Positions 24,851 to 36,940 of a stretch of DNA of 64,000 nucleotides are shown piece by piece. The position numbers and the translations under genes were made by a program. Source of the stretch: Melastoma dodecandrum (lineage: Eukaryota > Streptophyta > Magnoliopsida > Myrtales > Melastomataceae); assembly GCA_029817715.1 (NCBI GenBank), contig JARUPY010000290.1, positions 620,001-684,000 of the forward strand, in the 5' to 3' direction. The notes under the pieces are model-generated. The model saw only the letters and a program-made list of their open reading frames with translations. It was not told the DNA's origin and made no database searches. Within the stretch, counting starts at the first letter, position 1, and every line of letters starts with the position of its first letter.

Positions 24851-27800
24851 ATGCCCGACAATCAAACATTTGCTCATGTTCCCCTTTTTAATGCATGAGC
24901 TGTACATAAATGTAAATGTATCTCAACATTCTTATCATTGGACTGTTTTTTCACTTGGGGAGGAACAATGAAAGGATGATTGTGGATTTCATGATGTTAC
25001 TTGTTCTATTACACTTTGGTCCATGTTCTGCAAAGACTTGAAGACATGGAATCAGCAATGCATAGAATGCTTGAAATTAGGGAAAGAAAGAAAAGCCGTT
25101 TCTCCAAACGGACAGGGTTTTTACATTCATTCCCTACGAGGAGGGGATGCAGGTAATGAATTTGACAACATAGCGTAGGAGACGATTACAAGTGTACTAA
25201 AATCACATCAAGAGAATAACTTTCTTACATCGCACTGTCGATGCCGCCATATAGAGTATATGACTACTACTGTCCAAGTCCACTCCTAACCTGAGAGGAA
25301 TTCGTACTAGCTGTCCTTCTTCCCATCCATTTCCGTGGAGTTTTTCGACTTCCCGGGAGAAATTTTAGCCAGGGTAGAGCGCTCAGATTGTGAGAATGTT
25401 ATCAATATATGCATGAGGATGGTTACGACAGCCAAACTGACGCCTGACACTACAAGTCCCTTCCAAGATGACATAAATGAGGACTGTCGGAGTAGACGGA
25501 TGGCCCCCAAACACCACTAAGAATGTCCATAAAAAGACTACCTGTTTCACAAAAAGAAAGTCCGAAAGCATATGGCATTAGCAAAGGACTCTGTGAACCA
25601 TTCGTGTAATGAATGCTAAAGTTAAGAAAGATGATTACCACAAGCGACTTTAGAGACCGGCCTATGTCCTGCAACTCTTGGTCACTGAATGTGTCCTCTG
25701 CAATGTGCTTGTCCAATAATGCATCCTAGAATCCTTCAAACAAATGAAGAATCAGCAAAAATACTCACTAGTCCGTGAGGGAAGGGAGGCATCTATCAGA
25801 ACTTCAAGTAGCAAGAGTACCTTCTCAACAAATCTATCTCTCCACCACTGTGCTACAGCATCATCTTCTATAGGCAGGTCCTTCATTAAATGGCGTTTGA
25901 GATGCACATGGACCTGCATGATTTTGAAAAGAAAAAAAAAAGAGATGGTAAGCACTAAGCAACCACAGTCTTCACAAAGAAACAATGATTTATTAAAGCA
26001 CCCATCCTTTCACGATCATTCAAATAGATACAGTGCAAGAGTCTGAACATACTGTCACTTCCAGTCAGACACCTCTCCACATGTCTACCTACAGCACCAA
26101 AGGACGCCACTTAAAAACTGCCAGTTGTCTGTTAAGAGAGGGACTTCCTAACAGATGGTGCTGATGTGATGTGGGATTATCATCACCAACTCCCAATGCA
26201 AATTCTTCCAAAATTGCTTCAATGACACGCTGCATCTAAACCATATGGTGATCCACTCAAATGAGGCTATTTTGTATCGCGGTTGTATATATAGGATACA
26301 TATTTCAGTGAGCTAACAGAATCTAGGATTGATTGGACAAAGATTGATAAACCTCAGGGAGAATAATAAAAAAAGCAAGCATCAGTCAGCAAGCCAGTAT
26401 AAAACGGCACAAAATCACCAATAATTTAATCCAACAAAAAGCCAAGCAGAAAATACCATAAAACAAATTCTGCTCCCAACTCACCACTGAAGGCGTTCCC
26501 TTGAAGAGTCTTAACATTGTATGTGGGGGTGAAGGTTTAGGAATGGCCACTGTAAATTCATAAATGGCCGGAACAAATGAGCGCATATGATTGACTGCAG
26601 CGACAAAGCCCTGAAAATGTAAAGCAACATTGATTATGACACTTGCCGGCAAAGTTGAATACAACACCTGTCAACAAAGTTAATTACAATGGTATTATTA
26701 TAATCTGAGCTCAGCTCCACATCTGCTCAAAGAGAGGAAGACAATCTTTGAAATTTAAAAAACAAAGCTATAACCAAAACAAGGTCTTGATAAATTCAAT
26801 GAATGATGCAAAACATCATGGCTTATAGGACATAAAGTGGACCAACAATGATAAAACTGGCACGGTGAATTTGAGAACAGGAATGTGATATACTGAAAAA
26901 TATCCTTTTAAAAGTCTTAACTCGTGTCAATATGTATGTCCTTTAAATTGATCCAACAAAACCCAAAATCACAAGTGTTACGGATAAAACATGCCATATC
27001 CATCCTACACCCGTCCAACCTTGTACTCGACTGGGTAATGGAGGCAGAGCTCAATTATTGTTGCATGATACCACACTTAAGCAAACAGTCCATTAATAAC
27101 TACCCTTCCATGCTGCTACCAGTCAAACTACAAACTTTAAATTGAGAAGAACCCATTCATATCACGCTCCTTATTTCACTGTGTTTCTTTGAAAAAGAAT
27201 TCTGATATCCAGAAGAGAGGAAGAGAAAAAATCTGTGTCAAGCCAAAACAACCCAAGGAACAGAACCTTAGTACGGGGTATCAACGTATTCTTAGGAACA
27301 GGCAGCCCTGCTGAAAACGCATATTCCTGGGCGGCCAAAAGCTTTGCCTGGGTAAATCGAGTGCCCTCTACGAACAGAGCCAGCCAGAAGGGCAAGGGGA
27401 AGTCCTTCAGATTCTGTAGACCTTCCTGCAGACATAACATACAAAAAAGCACACTTAAGTTAAAAGCTACCTAGAAAGGAAGGTCGGGTACATTCTAAGC
27501 TTTCCCTGAACGTGTGTGGCAATATCACCTATTTGTATCTCTATTTATTTAAACAAACCCTTTCAGTAAGTACCTTTAAAGTGCTCTCGTCTTTTTCCTA
27601 GCTCCTTTCGAGGAACAGATACTCAGAAAACCACATTGACCAACCAATTACCTGTAACAATACCAACCAAACTAATGATGAGAAGCATAAAATGTTAAGT
27701 AAAGTTATCTATGGTTACCTATTCCAAACATAATGTGTTTCCTCAAGCAAAAAGTGAAATAAATAGGCTTCAATTGTACTTGTAGAGGCAATTAAATCCG

Positions 27801-29292
27801 ACCTCATGAAAGAAAGAACAACCTGTTGAAAATCACTTCGGTCCCCGTCCTTTAACCCCAAGTCCCAACACTAAGTTTAATTAGATAAAAAGCTATTTCG
27901 TTCTTAATCCTTTCTTAAAAGATGGTTATTCATGTATATAAAGGCATGAATAGCCATTCCACCATTTACAATAAGTTTCTATTCAAAGTAAACTTATGTT
28001 GATTAATTGTAAAATGGCCAAGGGCCATTGTTAAGCCTGAATTAGAACTTTGAAAGAAAGAATAAAAAATAAAGAACAACAGTAACATTTGGGGAGAACT
28101 AAGTCTAACGTTTCATCCTAAATCAGTTTAGGCTTTTGTAGACGTACTCCTCATCAACCAAAATGGTTGAGGTGAGATGACATAATAAAGAAGATATACC
28201 GGAAGAACTTTTGACGATTTCTTCATCACTGCCAAAGTGCTGCCAAGACAACCTGACCGCTAATGTAAACAGGCACAACAGTCAGCTAAACAACTTGTTG
28301 TCTTCTTTTGAGGAGGGTGATACATCTAGAAACCAAATGATCCCATTTCTCTTGTTGAGAATGCACATTACCAAACCAAAAATGTTCTATCCCTCCAAAC
28401 TACCCCCGCTGAAGACACATTTTATTGCCCATGTCAAATATGACTAGCAAAAGCATCTCACCTGAGCCATAATCCATCCGACCAGCCAATCGATGTCACT
28501 TCTATGGTTAGATACCACCAGGGCATGCTCCGTACCTGATTGATTAGGCCATAAGCTAGTAACACGAGCTTCACTACAGTAGAATAACACGGAAGAGGTC
28601 ATTTGACCCTATGCCATACCCATTAAACGCAAGGTTTCCTTATCAGTAAATAGCTTGATCTACAAAAGAAAAAAGGAACCACATTATCAGTACTAAATAG
28701 GTTAGAATGAAGCAGAAGAGGAACTCCCGTGCACTCCTTTCATTGAAAAAAACAAGTAGGCCCGATTTCAAGTGCCGGCGTCAAAAGAACAGGATGATTG
28801 CGATCATGTGAAATGGCCATAACCAGAAGCTATTGCACGAGGCACCAGACCATCCATCAGGTTTTGCTTGGGTTTGAATTCATCAGATGCTGGGGGTGTG
28901 AATGAAGGGACGACCTTCGAGGGGCCGCGCAAACGTCTCTCACATACAAGAGTCAGAAAGCCATAAACTTTTTTTGGGCAAAGTATGCCGATCAATAAGC
29001 AACTTAAGCACGTATGATTTAAAAATTTTTAAATTTGACTTTATTTCTATTTTACTTTTCGATTTGACCATATTTCTAACTGCCGTTACGATTTCGACGA
29101 TAAACATTTAGATTATCCGACGTGTCCTAAAAAGATTTTTATTTTTCATACGTGGACTTCAGCAACGAAATCTTCCCATCCACGTAGAAAAACCCTAACC
29201 CCCTCTCAAATCCTCCTAGCCACGCTACTCATTCCACTCTTCTTTTACCCCAACCCCACCCCACCTCAACTCTCATCCCAAAGCCTCCACCC

Positions 29293-29836
29293 TTAGCCGC
29301 TGCAGACGACGGCGAAGATGATGCTGCCGGAGCCAGAGACAGTCCTATCCTTGGGGAGCACAATCTTAGCGACCCATTTCCCTAGTGCCACGCCCCGGTA
29401 CAGCTTCAGGGGCATCAGCGGATCATCCAGATGCTTCATGGGCACTCCCATCACAGCTGTAGACCTAAACCGACCCGAATGTCTCCCAGGTGATGGGGTC
29501 GATCCCCCCAAAGAGGACGAGGTAGAGGGAGGAGGCGTCGAAGTTGGAGAGAGGGAGGAGGGAGAAGCGGCGGGAAGGGAGGCGGAGGTCGTGGGCATGG
29601 ACGGGGTTGACGAGGATGGCTGTGGTGTGAAACTTGGAGTAGCCGAAGCAGAGGGTGAAGAGGGAGACGGTGGGGGAGTCGTCGTTTTCTGTGGCTATGT
29701 AAGAGTACTCAACGCCGTTTTGGACTAGCCACGTCTCCATCGCTTCCACCAGCCCCGAAGCTATTCCTTTCCTCTTGAACCCACCCACACACACCCCGTC
29801 AGAGGAAAGCTTATCGTTTTCCCATTCATTACTCAT
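29293..29836 (-). pseudogene. HOOKLESS1-like GNAT N-acetyltransferase fragment
   Basis: The minus frame 29,836-29,465 reads KRKGIASGLVEAMETW, then NGVEYSYIATENDDSPTV, GYSKFHTTAILVNPV and a segment ending SSLY. These match the acetyl-CoA-binding half of plant HLS1-like GNAT proteins (RRKGIA...EYSYIATEND...ILVNPVxAH). Upstream GNAT sequence is missing; the frame begins right at the edge of a MITE-like element. After SSLY the match is lost and the frame stops at 29,465; a second frame goes on to 29,293 without clear similarity. It is therefore truncated at both ends, single-exon, and probably a captured fragment. Confidence 0.6.
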
Positions 29837-29840
29837 TTTT

Positions 29841-30416
29841 TTAAGGCAAAATATTAATTTATGACCTCAAGTTTGAGCCAACTTTCCGTTTTGTCATTAT
29901 ATAATTTTATCCCCAATTGTTTTTATTTTGATTTTGGCCAATAATTTTATCGTGCGTAAGCCAAACGACCTTAATAGACAATTTTCATTTATCGACTAAA
30001 AAGGAAAAAAATTTCAAAAAATAGGAAATAATATTGAAACCTTTCATTTGTATTTTTTTTATAAAATTTTGATGGACAAATCAAGTGAATTGGAAGCAGA
30101 AGTTAACGATAGTTGCTGATGTTGTCAAAAAATATGAAAAATCGATGAAAATCAGATGATGTTCTATTAGGGGGTGACTACTACGGATAAAATAGATTAT
30201 GTGACGAACGAATGAGAGGTCGAAACTCAATTATTATAAGACACGGGTCAGACTATATTAAGGCCTTGTTTGGCTTTCACTAAAAGAAATTCATTATTGG
30301 CCAAAATAAAAATAATAATAAAAGTTGGTGACGAAATTATATAATAAACTAAGTTAATGACAAAACAGAAAGTTGACTCAGAGTTGAGGCCATAAACGTA
30401 TATTTTGCCTTTTTTA
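29841..30416. mobile_element. MITE-like element with long inverted repeats
   Basis: Bases 29,843-29,950 recur in reverse complement at about 30,300-30,416. Both ends begin AAGGCAAAATAT and share GAG followed by CAACTTTC-GTTTTGTCATTA and TTTTATTTT-ATTTTGGCCAATAAT. About 0.57 kb, no coding capacity. It sits inside the larger inverted-repeat element, against the 5' edge of the acetyltransferase fragment, so it inserted later. The T-rich flanks hide any target duplication. Confidence 0.6.
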
Positions 30417-31289
30417 ACTAAATTCTTACAACCAAAATTTCAACTAACCAACAAAAACAAGGACAAGAAACATATTGGAAAGGAAATAAAAATGAAAAAA
30501 GAAGAAGAATCAGTCATTCCAAATTGGTGGGTGACCGGACTTTTTAGCTTGGGGAAGCCAGGGGAACGGTCAGATTGTCGAGCGAGAAGGGAAAGAAAGA
30601 AAATGAAGAAGAAGAGGAGGGAAGGTAGAAAAGAGAAATCCAAAAATGAAAAAAAATAGACCCGGTGTTTTTTCTAAGAAATGTAAAAAAAGACGCGTTG
30701 TACACACATCAGACCACACGTAGGAAAAAGAAAATAGACGTTAGAGACACGTCACCTATTCGGCCGTTAGGAATATGGCCAAATCGAAAAGTAAAATCGA
30801 AACAAGATCAAATTCAAATATTTTTAAACGATATGCCAAAACTTTGGCCTATTGATAAGGCCAAAAATCGATATTTTGTTTTTTTATTTGCCCTAACTGA
30901 ACGCACACCGTACCCTCAAGAAGGCATCCGTCCACGTGGAAACAAAGGCGACAAACTTCCTCTAAGGAAGAACTTGGGGGGCAGCTATCCAAAAAACGGG
31001 GAAGAGGAGGAAGAAAGACCTCGACGAGCCAGAGGAGCTCGAGCCAGAGGAGCTCGACGACGAACCTGTTGATTATCCGGTAAGTGCTCTTGGAGAAAAG
31101 CCTGACGAGGAGGAAGCATGTCGCCTACAAGAAAAGAAGAGGGGAAAAGTGAAGTTGAAAAGAATCGGGAAGGGAGGAGGGGGGGCTGGTTGTGGACAGA
31201 CAGACCTGAAGGAGGTTGACGAGGAGGCCGGAGATGAAGAAGAGTAGGGTGAGGGGGACCAACACCACTGCTGCTGCCTCCACTGCCAT

Positions 31290-33185
31290 TCTCCCTCTGA
31301 CTCTCCCCACCTCTTCCCTCTCATAAAACAAAGCTTTGCTTGCCTGCAGCGGATTGACGAGGATGACGATGGCGCTTTGTTCGACCATAAAGTTTGTAGC
31401 TTAAAATAACTTGCTAAATAAATTTTTATTTGTAATCCGTTAATGTGAATAATTCGAACATTTTAGTTTTAATTTTAATTTTTTGAAAACTTTTTTCGCA
31501 CTTTAATAATTCAAGCTAAGTTTAATCGATTTATTTTATAAATTATTTTATAAACTAACGTTATTAAATAACGTTGTTATTCGATGACGATTGGGTTGAA
31601 TTATTCACGTCCATGTTTATGGAATTTTGTTAGTCTCAATCAAATCTTAATGAATTTTTTTAATTTTATAAATAATACTCAAAGTCAGTGTTATAACGAG
31701 TTCCATTTAAACTGACAACTTGACATTTGAAAGATTGATTTATCTTATTTTCTCTAACGAATTCCATGTTTCAAAAATCGACTTACTTAAAAGAAGCGAA
31801 TTTAACTTTCTAAAATTCGAGACGAGGTATTATTTGTCAAATTTTAAAGTCATTTATAATAATATTTCACGACATATTTTCTCGATTAACATTAAATTCA
31901 AGTATTACTCAATGTTTATGTTTGTTTGTAGTTGTTGTTACATCTTCCCTTATCTTATCCCCTCCCTTATTTATTATTAAATGAGAGGGGCTCTTTTTTT
32001 GGTTTTGGTCCCACTCACCCTACTGCCTCGATGAGTAGTTACCCAATTGCCAAACGGACGGACGTAACAGACGCGTGATTCGAAAACGCCGTCGCTTTTT
32101 CATCATTACTACTACGAGTTATTTTTATTGAATGATGTCATTTTAAATCAAACAGGGCACATGACACAAAAGCATGACTTGGAGTAACCGGAGTCCTACC
32201 CGATTTGCATAGTTGGCAAATATTATTTGGAAATAAATTTTAAGTTGACAAGCTGAACGAATTAATAGGGAGGAATTTTCTACCCCAAATGTCCAAATCG
32301 AACCAAAGCAGCCCTAATTGCAGTTGAGAATATCCGGGAAGGCTGAAGAGTGAGTGATCTCCCTTCGAGGACACGAGCTTTTCCAAATATTGAAGGACAC
32401 AAAAGTTGTGATTGAAGGTAAGTCACGTCTCTTTATAACTGAAGATGAGTGAAGGCGGACGCAACAAAATCTCTGTTGACTCCATTGTTTCGAGCTCAAG
32501 TGTGAGCAAGCAAGTTTGTAACCATGGCGGGAGTGTTGTATTGTACATATATTGGAGTAAATGGAACCCAAGTAACTGATTCTTTTGGTGTTTCGTTCTA
32601 AAAGATAGCGTTGGCATTGTTGTTTCTGTTTTTGTACGTGTTTGTGGTATGTTGATGAATCTTTGTGTATTATTAATAACAAAAGGATGCTGTGGTGTTT
32701 TGAGTGGTTAGATGAGGACTTTTCGGTTAAGTAGAAGAAAATATGAAAAGTATTACATAACATGTATCAAAATGAAATAAGATCCGATTAAGAAGCTAGA
32801 AGGAAATATGGAAAAGTACAAAAAGGTGAAATACAAGAACATGAAGCCTACAAAGAGAGGATTGATAAAACGAAGAATGAATTGAATCTTTTGCAAACCT
32901 TGGCAGTTGCATTGTCGAGATTTATGTTGTACATTTATCATTTTAGTTAGTTAAGAAGCATATGGAATTTTCTTGTTTGTGATTTGTAGTAATGCCATTA
33001 TCATTGTTGTTTTTGAATTGTTATGAATATATAGTTTAGTAATTTAAATATATTTTGGATATGTATTTTAATGTACATTGGTAATATCCCAACATAATAT
33101 CATTGAGTAAAAGGCAACTAAAATGAGCATTTGTTATAGAAACAACTAAACCACGACACGAACACAATAGCATGCTCTTAGGCCA
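31290..33185. other. AT-rich region upstream of the LPAT pseudogene
   Basis: The first 100 bp would be the LPAT 5' UTR and promoter. The rest is AT-rich with scattered short frames that show no family resemblance. I see no gene and no clear mobile-element end. Confidence 0.35.
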
Positions 33186-33371
33186 TCATCCTTGTTGACA
33201 TTCCTCTTCCTCTCCATATAGATTGTTTTCGTCTTGATTCTGAAGGCACAATAGATTGTTGTATCGTTTGTGGTCCTCATGGCCAGTCAGCGTTGTTCCT
33301 TCTGCAATATTGCTTCTCCTTTTGCATGTCCTCCTGTTATGACCTTGATTTCTACATACTTTGCAAGTCAT
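33186..33371 (-). pseudogene. Mutator-type transposase C-terminal zinc-knuckle fragment
   Basis: A 61-residue frame starts MTCKVCRNQGHNRRTCKRR, a CX2CX4HX4C knuckle of the kind found at the C-terminus of plant Mutator transposases (C-x-x-C-x-x-x-G-H-N-x-R-T-C). It then becomes polar and acidic. No transposase core is readable upstream on the same strand, so this is a fragment at most. Confidence 0.4.
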
Positions 33372-34596
33372 GCATATTACTCTCCTTGAAACTAAGCAAA
33401 CAATAGAAAAATGAGTTTATTTTGCGTAAATTATTTGAAGGTAAGATGAAACCAATTTATAGCATAGTCTTGCGATTGTCGAACATCCATTGGCTGAGAT
33501 GAACTTAGAACATGTTTTGAAGAAACCTTCTGAAAGGACCATGTATTTTCGAATCATAGGAAATATGTATAATCTTTTAATATTTGAAGAGTTTAGATCT
33601 TTCGTCACAAATGAACAATACACCAATAATCAACATCTTAATTTAATGATGCATAAACTAGTTACATGCACTTATGAACGTTTGATCGCGACCCTTCACC
33701 TTGTTGCACATACACAAAAACACATTAGTGAGAACTAAGTGTGGGACTACCGTAACGACAACAAACACGACCGTTTCAACTCGCCATTCTTCTTATCTCA
33801 CAATCATAACTCATTTTGCGATTCCGACATATATTGTTGAAATTAGAACCTTCCCAAGATTACCTTCCCAACACTAGTATTCTCATTCCGGATACGTCAC
33901 TTTCCACCTCATTTTTAACCTCCTTGAGAGTGTCTTACACTCGCCGGCATCGTCTCATTGATATCCACTTTCTACAGGGTCTCATTTCGACCTTAAGTAA
34001 TTTTCGGGTCACTCCACCCATCCTTGTTTTAGTCGGATCCTCCCATCCATCTCGACCACCGAAACACACTCAATGTGAATCCTCCCATCTGCATTTCAAC
34101 CATAACAAATTCCCAACACAGGTCTTTGTAAAGATCTTTGCTTTTATCAATTTTTTTTAAAATATTTTCCTTATATTATTACACGCATAAGTTACATGGC
34201 TTGTTCAGATTTATAATTTTGAATGAAATTACGCCTATTACACACCCTTTTAGAGTAATCCTACAAACACGCAAGACAACATTGGTTTATCACAAGCTTA
34301 AACCGTTCATAACCGATCAATGAATTGCCTAAAAACACTCCACCTTCGTAATAATTCAAACTAGCATCATTTCGTGATTTCAACACTCACGAACATCCTT
34401 CACTTTACACTAGGATCACACTAAGGTCGCTATCTCCTTTTACTTCTGTCGCTATCTCCTTTTACTTCTGGGATGTCGCATTTTCGTCTCTTTTCCGTTT
34501 GCCTAAACCGTTCCATAGGCACCCATACCCTTGTCGGACATTATCCTAAAGCCTTTCTCATATGGAATCCCCCACTTACTCATTTACCTCTCCGGG

Positions 34597-35078
34597 TCCT
34601 CACATCCGGTCTAACGAAGGTCGAATCCTCTCATCCGCCTTACATCACATTATTAACCACACAGATCCTCACATCCGATTTTACGTAGGTTGAATTCTCT
34701 CATTCGCCGTACATCACATTATTAGCAACACGGATCCTCACATCCAGTTTTACGAAAGTCGAACCCTTTCATTCGCCTTACATCACATTATTAACAAAAC
34801 GAATCATCACATCCAGTTTTAGGAAGGTCGAATCCTCTCATCCGCCTTACACCACAATATTAGCAACACAGATCCTCACATCCGGTTTTACGAAGGTCGA
34901 ATCCTCTCATCCGCTTTACATCACATTATTAACAACACGGATCCTCACATCCGATTTTTATGAAGGTCGAATCCTCTCATCCACCTTACATCACATTATT
35001 AACAACACGGATCCTCACTTCCGGTTATACGAAGGTTGAATCCTCTCATCCACCTTACATCACTAGCAACACATTAAG
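34597..35078. repeat. 69-bp tandem array, about seven copies
   Basis: Units begin TCCTCACATCCGG, contain CGAAGGTCGAATCCTCTC and TACATCACATTATTA, and end in AACACGGA. The first unit starts at 34,597 and the second at 34,666. The copies differ by a few substitutions, and the last one is shortened. Confidence 0.85.
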
Positions 35079-36766
35079 TAATCTCGGTTCCACGTCCGTG
35101 TCACGCTTCAATTCTTTCCTCCGGATATAACATACCCATCCACACACTCACATGCACATTTCATTCTTCCTTCACTCACCATTATCATCCTCACTAACAC
35201 ATCGAGAGTCCATTCTCAACACAATATAAAAAGGCTAAGAATATGTCAAAATGACCAGAAACGTAAAGGAGAAGGGAAGGGGGTCGGGAGCACCTTTACT
35301 CCCATGCCCGTCGCCCTCTTCTCGCCTGCTTCCGGGGTCCCAAAGCACCAAGCTCCCTCTTGGCGTCGCCCACTTTCTCCCTTTTCCCCCACCGAAGCTT
35401 CCCCCTTTTCTCCCTAGAATGGGGAGATTTTATCTTTGGGATTTGGGAAAAAAAATGTGTCGTGGGTCTTCCCCCTACCACGTAATAAAAATCATAATTA
35501 TTAATTAATCCTGAAGCTTCTTACTAAACAAGCTTTGAACAGTATTTGTACATGTCATCGCTTGAGACCGTACATGTCAACCTACGACTTGTTCTGCAAG
35601 TTTTGTTCATTCCAAATGGTCAACTCATACATGTCATCTGAAAGTTTCGTGTGGCCACACTGAATCTCCGTGTGGCCATACCAAACATTATGTTCACGTT
35701 TGTTCTTTTCGTGTGGCCACACCGAACTTTCTGTTCGTGACCATTCACAATGGTCGACTCATGCATGGTGTCACATGGGTAATTTCTCTATCAAGTAAAT
35801 TCCTTCTGTGGGTGTCGTGTCTCGCCATCGAACACGATCAGCCTATGCACAACGGAAGCTCACAAGTGTTTAGGTGAAGCACATCCTTTGTGTTTCACTA
35901 AAAATTCCAGAATTACAAATTACCTGCCTACGCCCCTTTACAAGCCTTCTTGTAGGGGGTCGTGGCCATTCGCTAACCATTATATCATTTCACTAAGAGG
36001 CATATGGCTTCAGGGGGTGCCGAATGCAATCATCCTGAACCGCCCCTAGGGTCCCTCCCTTTGGAAGGGGGCACCCTCACAATGGACATGACCCTCCAAG
36101 GACACCAATCAATGGAACACGACCCTTCAACGCGTCAATGATTCTTTGTCAGTCTGTGCCTCCTCACGGACACACCCTTACGCGACCCGTCATGTCTGTT
36201 CATGACTCCCTCACAAACGTTGCCCATGGAGCCTTCCACGAACCGTGTCTTCACCGTCTCATGCCCTCAAGAATGTGACACATGGCATTCCCTACATTAT
36301 ACATGTCGACCTCTACCTCATACATGTTGACCACGACCTCATACATGTCAACTTCCTCTATTATCCCGAGACGACTCTGCGTTGATCCGAGAACCCCCGA
36401 TCTTGGGCGTCCGGAGCACCATTATATGGCCCTACCATATACTAGCACACAATATACATAGTCGTACATCATTTATATTCAAGTATTCATACTAATTGCT
36501 CATTTGATACTTAAATACGAGTTATGCACATGATTTTTAATTTATAAATTGAACGACGAGAATTGAGCGACACCGTCCAAGTGAGACAAGTCAAATGGAA
36601 CTCATCAAGCGAAGCGACTTCAAAATTCGCTCCTCCACTAGCAAGGTCATCCTATTCAAAAGTACATCCAATCCCCTTTTTCATTTCTCACTTAAGTCAT
36701 GCATGAGTCGCCGTCCTACCTGTGAAAAAATCAATAAAAGTTGAGTCGTTATAGTCTTCTCATCTA

Positions 36767-36940
36767 TTTTATCACGGGCACGGATCGTCCCGTCCATCTG
36801 GACTATCGAAACTTGCTCAATGCGGATCCTCCCATCCGATTTATCACGGGCACGGATCCTCCCATCCGTATCGACCACCGAAACTCGCTCTATACGGATC
36901 CTCCCAGCCGTTTAATCACGGGCGCGAATTCTCCCATCCA
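36767..36940. repeat. 72-bp tandem array, about 2.4 copies
   Basis: The word ATCACGGG recurs at 36,771, 36,843 and 36,915. Each unit carries two copies of a CGGATCCTCCCATCCG-like word, one near each end. Confidence 0.75.

Larger units (their letters stand above)
28966..30890. mobile_element. Inverted-repeat element carrying a gene fragment (Pack-TIR type)
   Basis: The sequence at about 28,975-29,155 recurs in reverse complement at about 30,705-30,880. Shared landmarks include TTTTACTTTTCGATTTG, then CCATATT and CTAAC with G-C-C-G, then GACGTGTC and TACGTG. The repeats are diverged but clearly paired over some 150 bp. Between them lie an acetyltransferase fragment and a second, younger inverted-repeat element. 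Long terminal inverted repeats plus a host gene fragment is the layout of Pack-MULEs. I could not find a 9-bp target duplication, and the outer limits are approximate. It lies between LPAT exon 1 and the next LPAT exon found. Confidence 0.5.
25307..31289 (-). pseudogene. LPAT2: LPAT2-like 1-acyl-glycerol-3-phosphate acyltransferase, broken
   Basis: The family makes phosphatidic acid from lysophosphatidic acid in the ER. Exons read on the minus strand: 31,289-31,206 (28 residues, hydrophobic anchor); 28,659-28,620; 28,535-28,462 (NHRSDID, the catalytic NHx4D motif); 28,259-28,200; 27,651-27,574; 27,425-27,267 (FVEGTRFT, the acceptor-binding EGTR motif); 26,610-26,485; 25,913-25,821; 25,725-25,639; 25,541-25,307 (membrane segment and SERST tail). 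All junctions are GT-AG. Three lesions: the second exon, which in the family encodes a membrane segment and the WWAGV region, is not found between 31,206 and 28,659; an in-frame TAG at 27,598-27,600 replaces a Trp; and a run of five G (25,504-25,508) shifts the last exon by one base. LPAT2 or LPAT3 cannot be separated with certainty. It converges on LST8 with about 450 bp between them. Confidence 0.85.

Noticed and set aside
28804..28995. 63-residue minus-strand frame (segment ASDEFKPKQNLMDGLVPRAI)
   Set aside because: It looks somewhat protein-like but is not the missing LPAT exon, has no recognisable family, and overlaps the inverted-repeat element edge.
29318..29728. 136-residue acidic plus-strand frame
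   Set aside because: It is antisense to the acetyltransferase fragment and its composition follows from that.
30665..31072. 135-residue plus-strand frame with an Arg/Glu-rich end
   Set aside because: It spans an element edge and simple GA-rich repeats; no motif.
34597..35078. Regular repeats that could be mistaken for a CRISPR array
   Set aside because: The repeat is continuous tandem DNA without unique spacers, in a plant genome.
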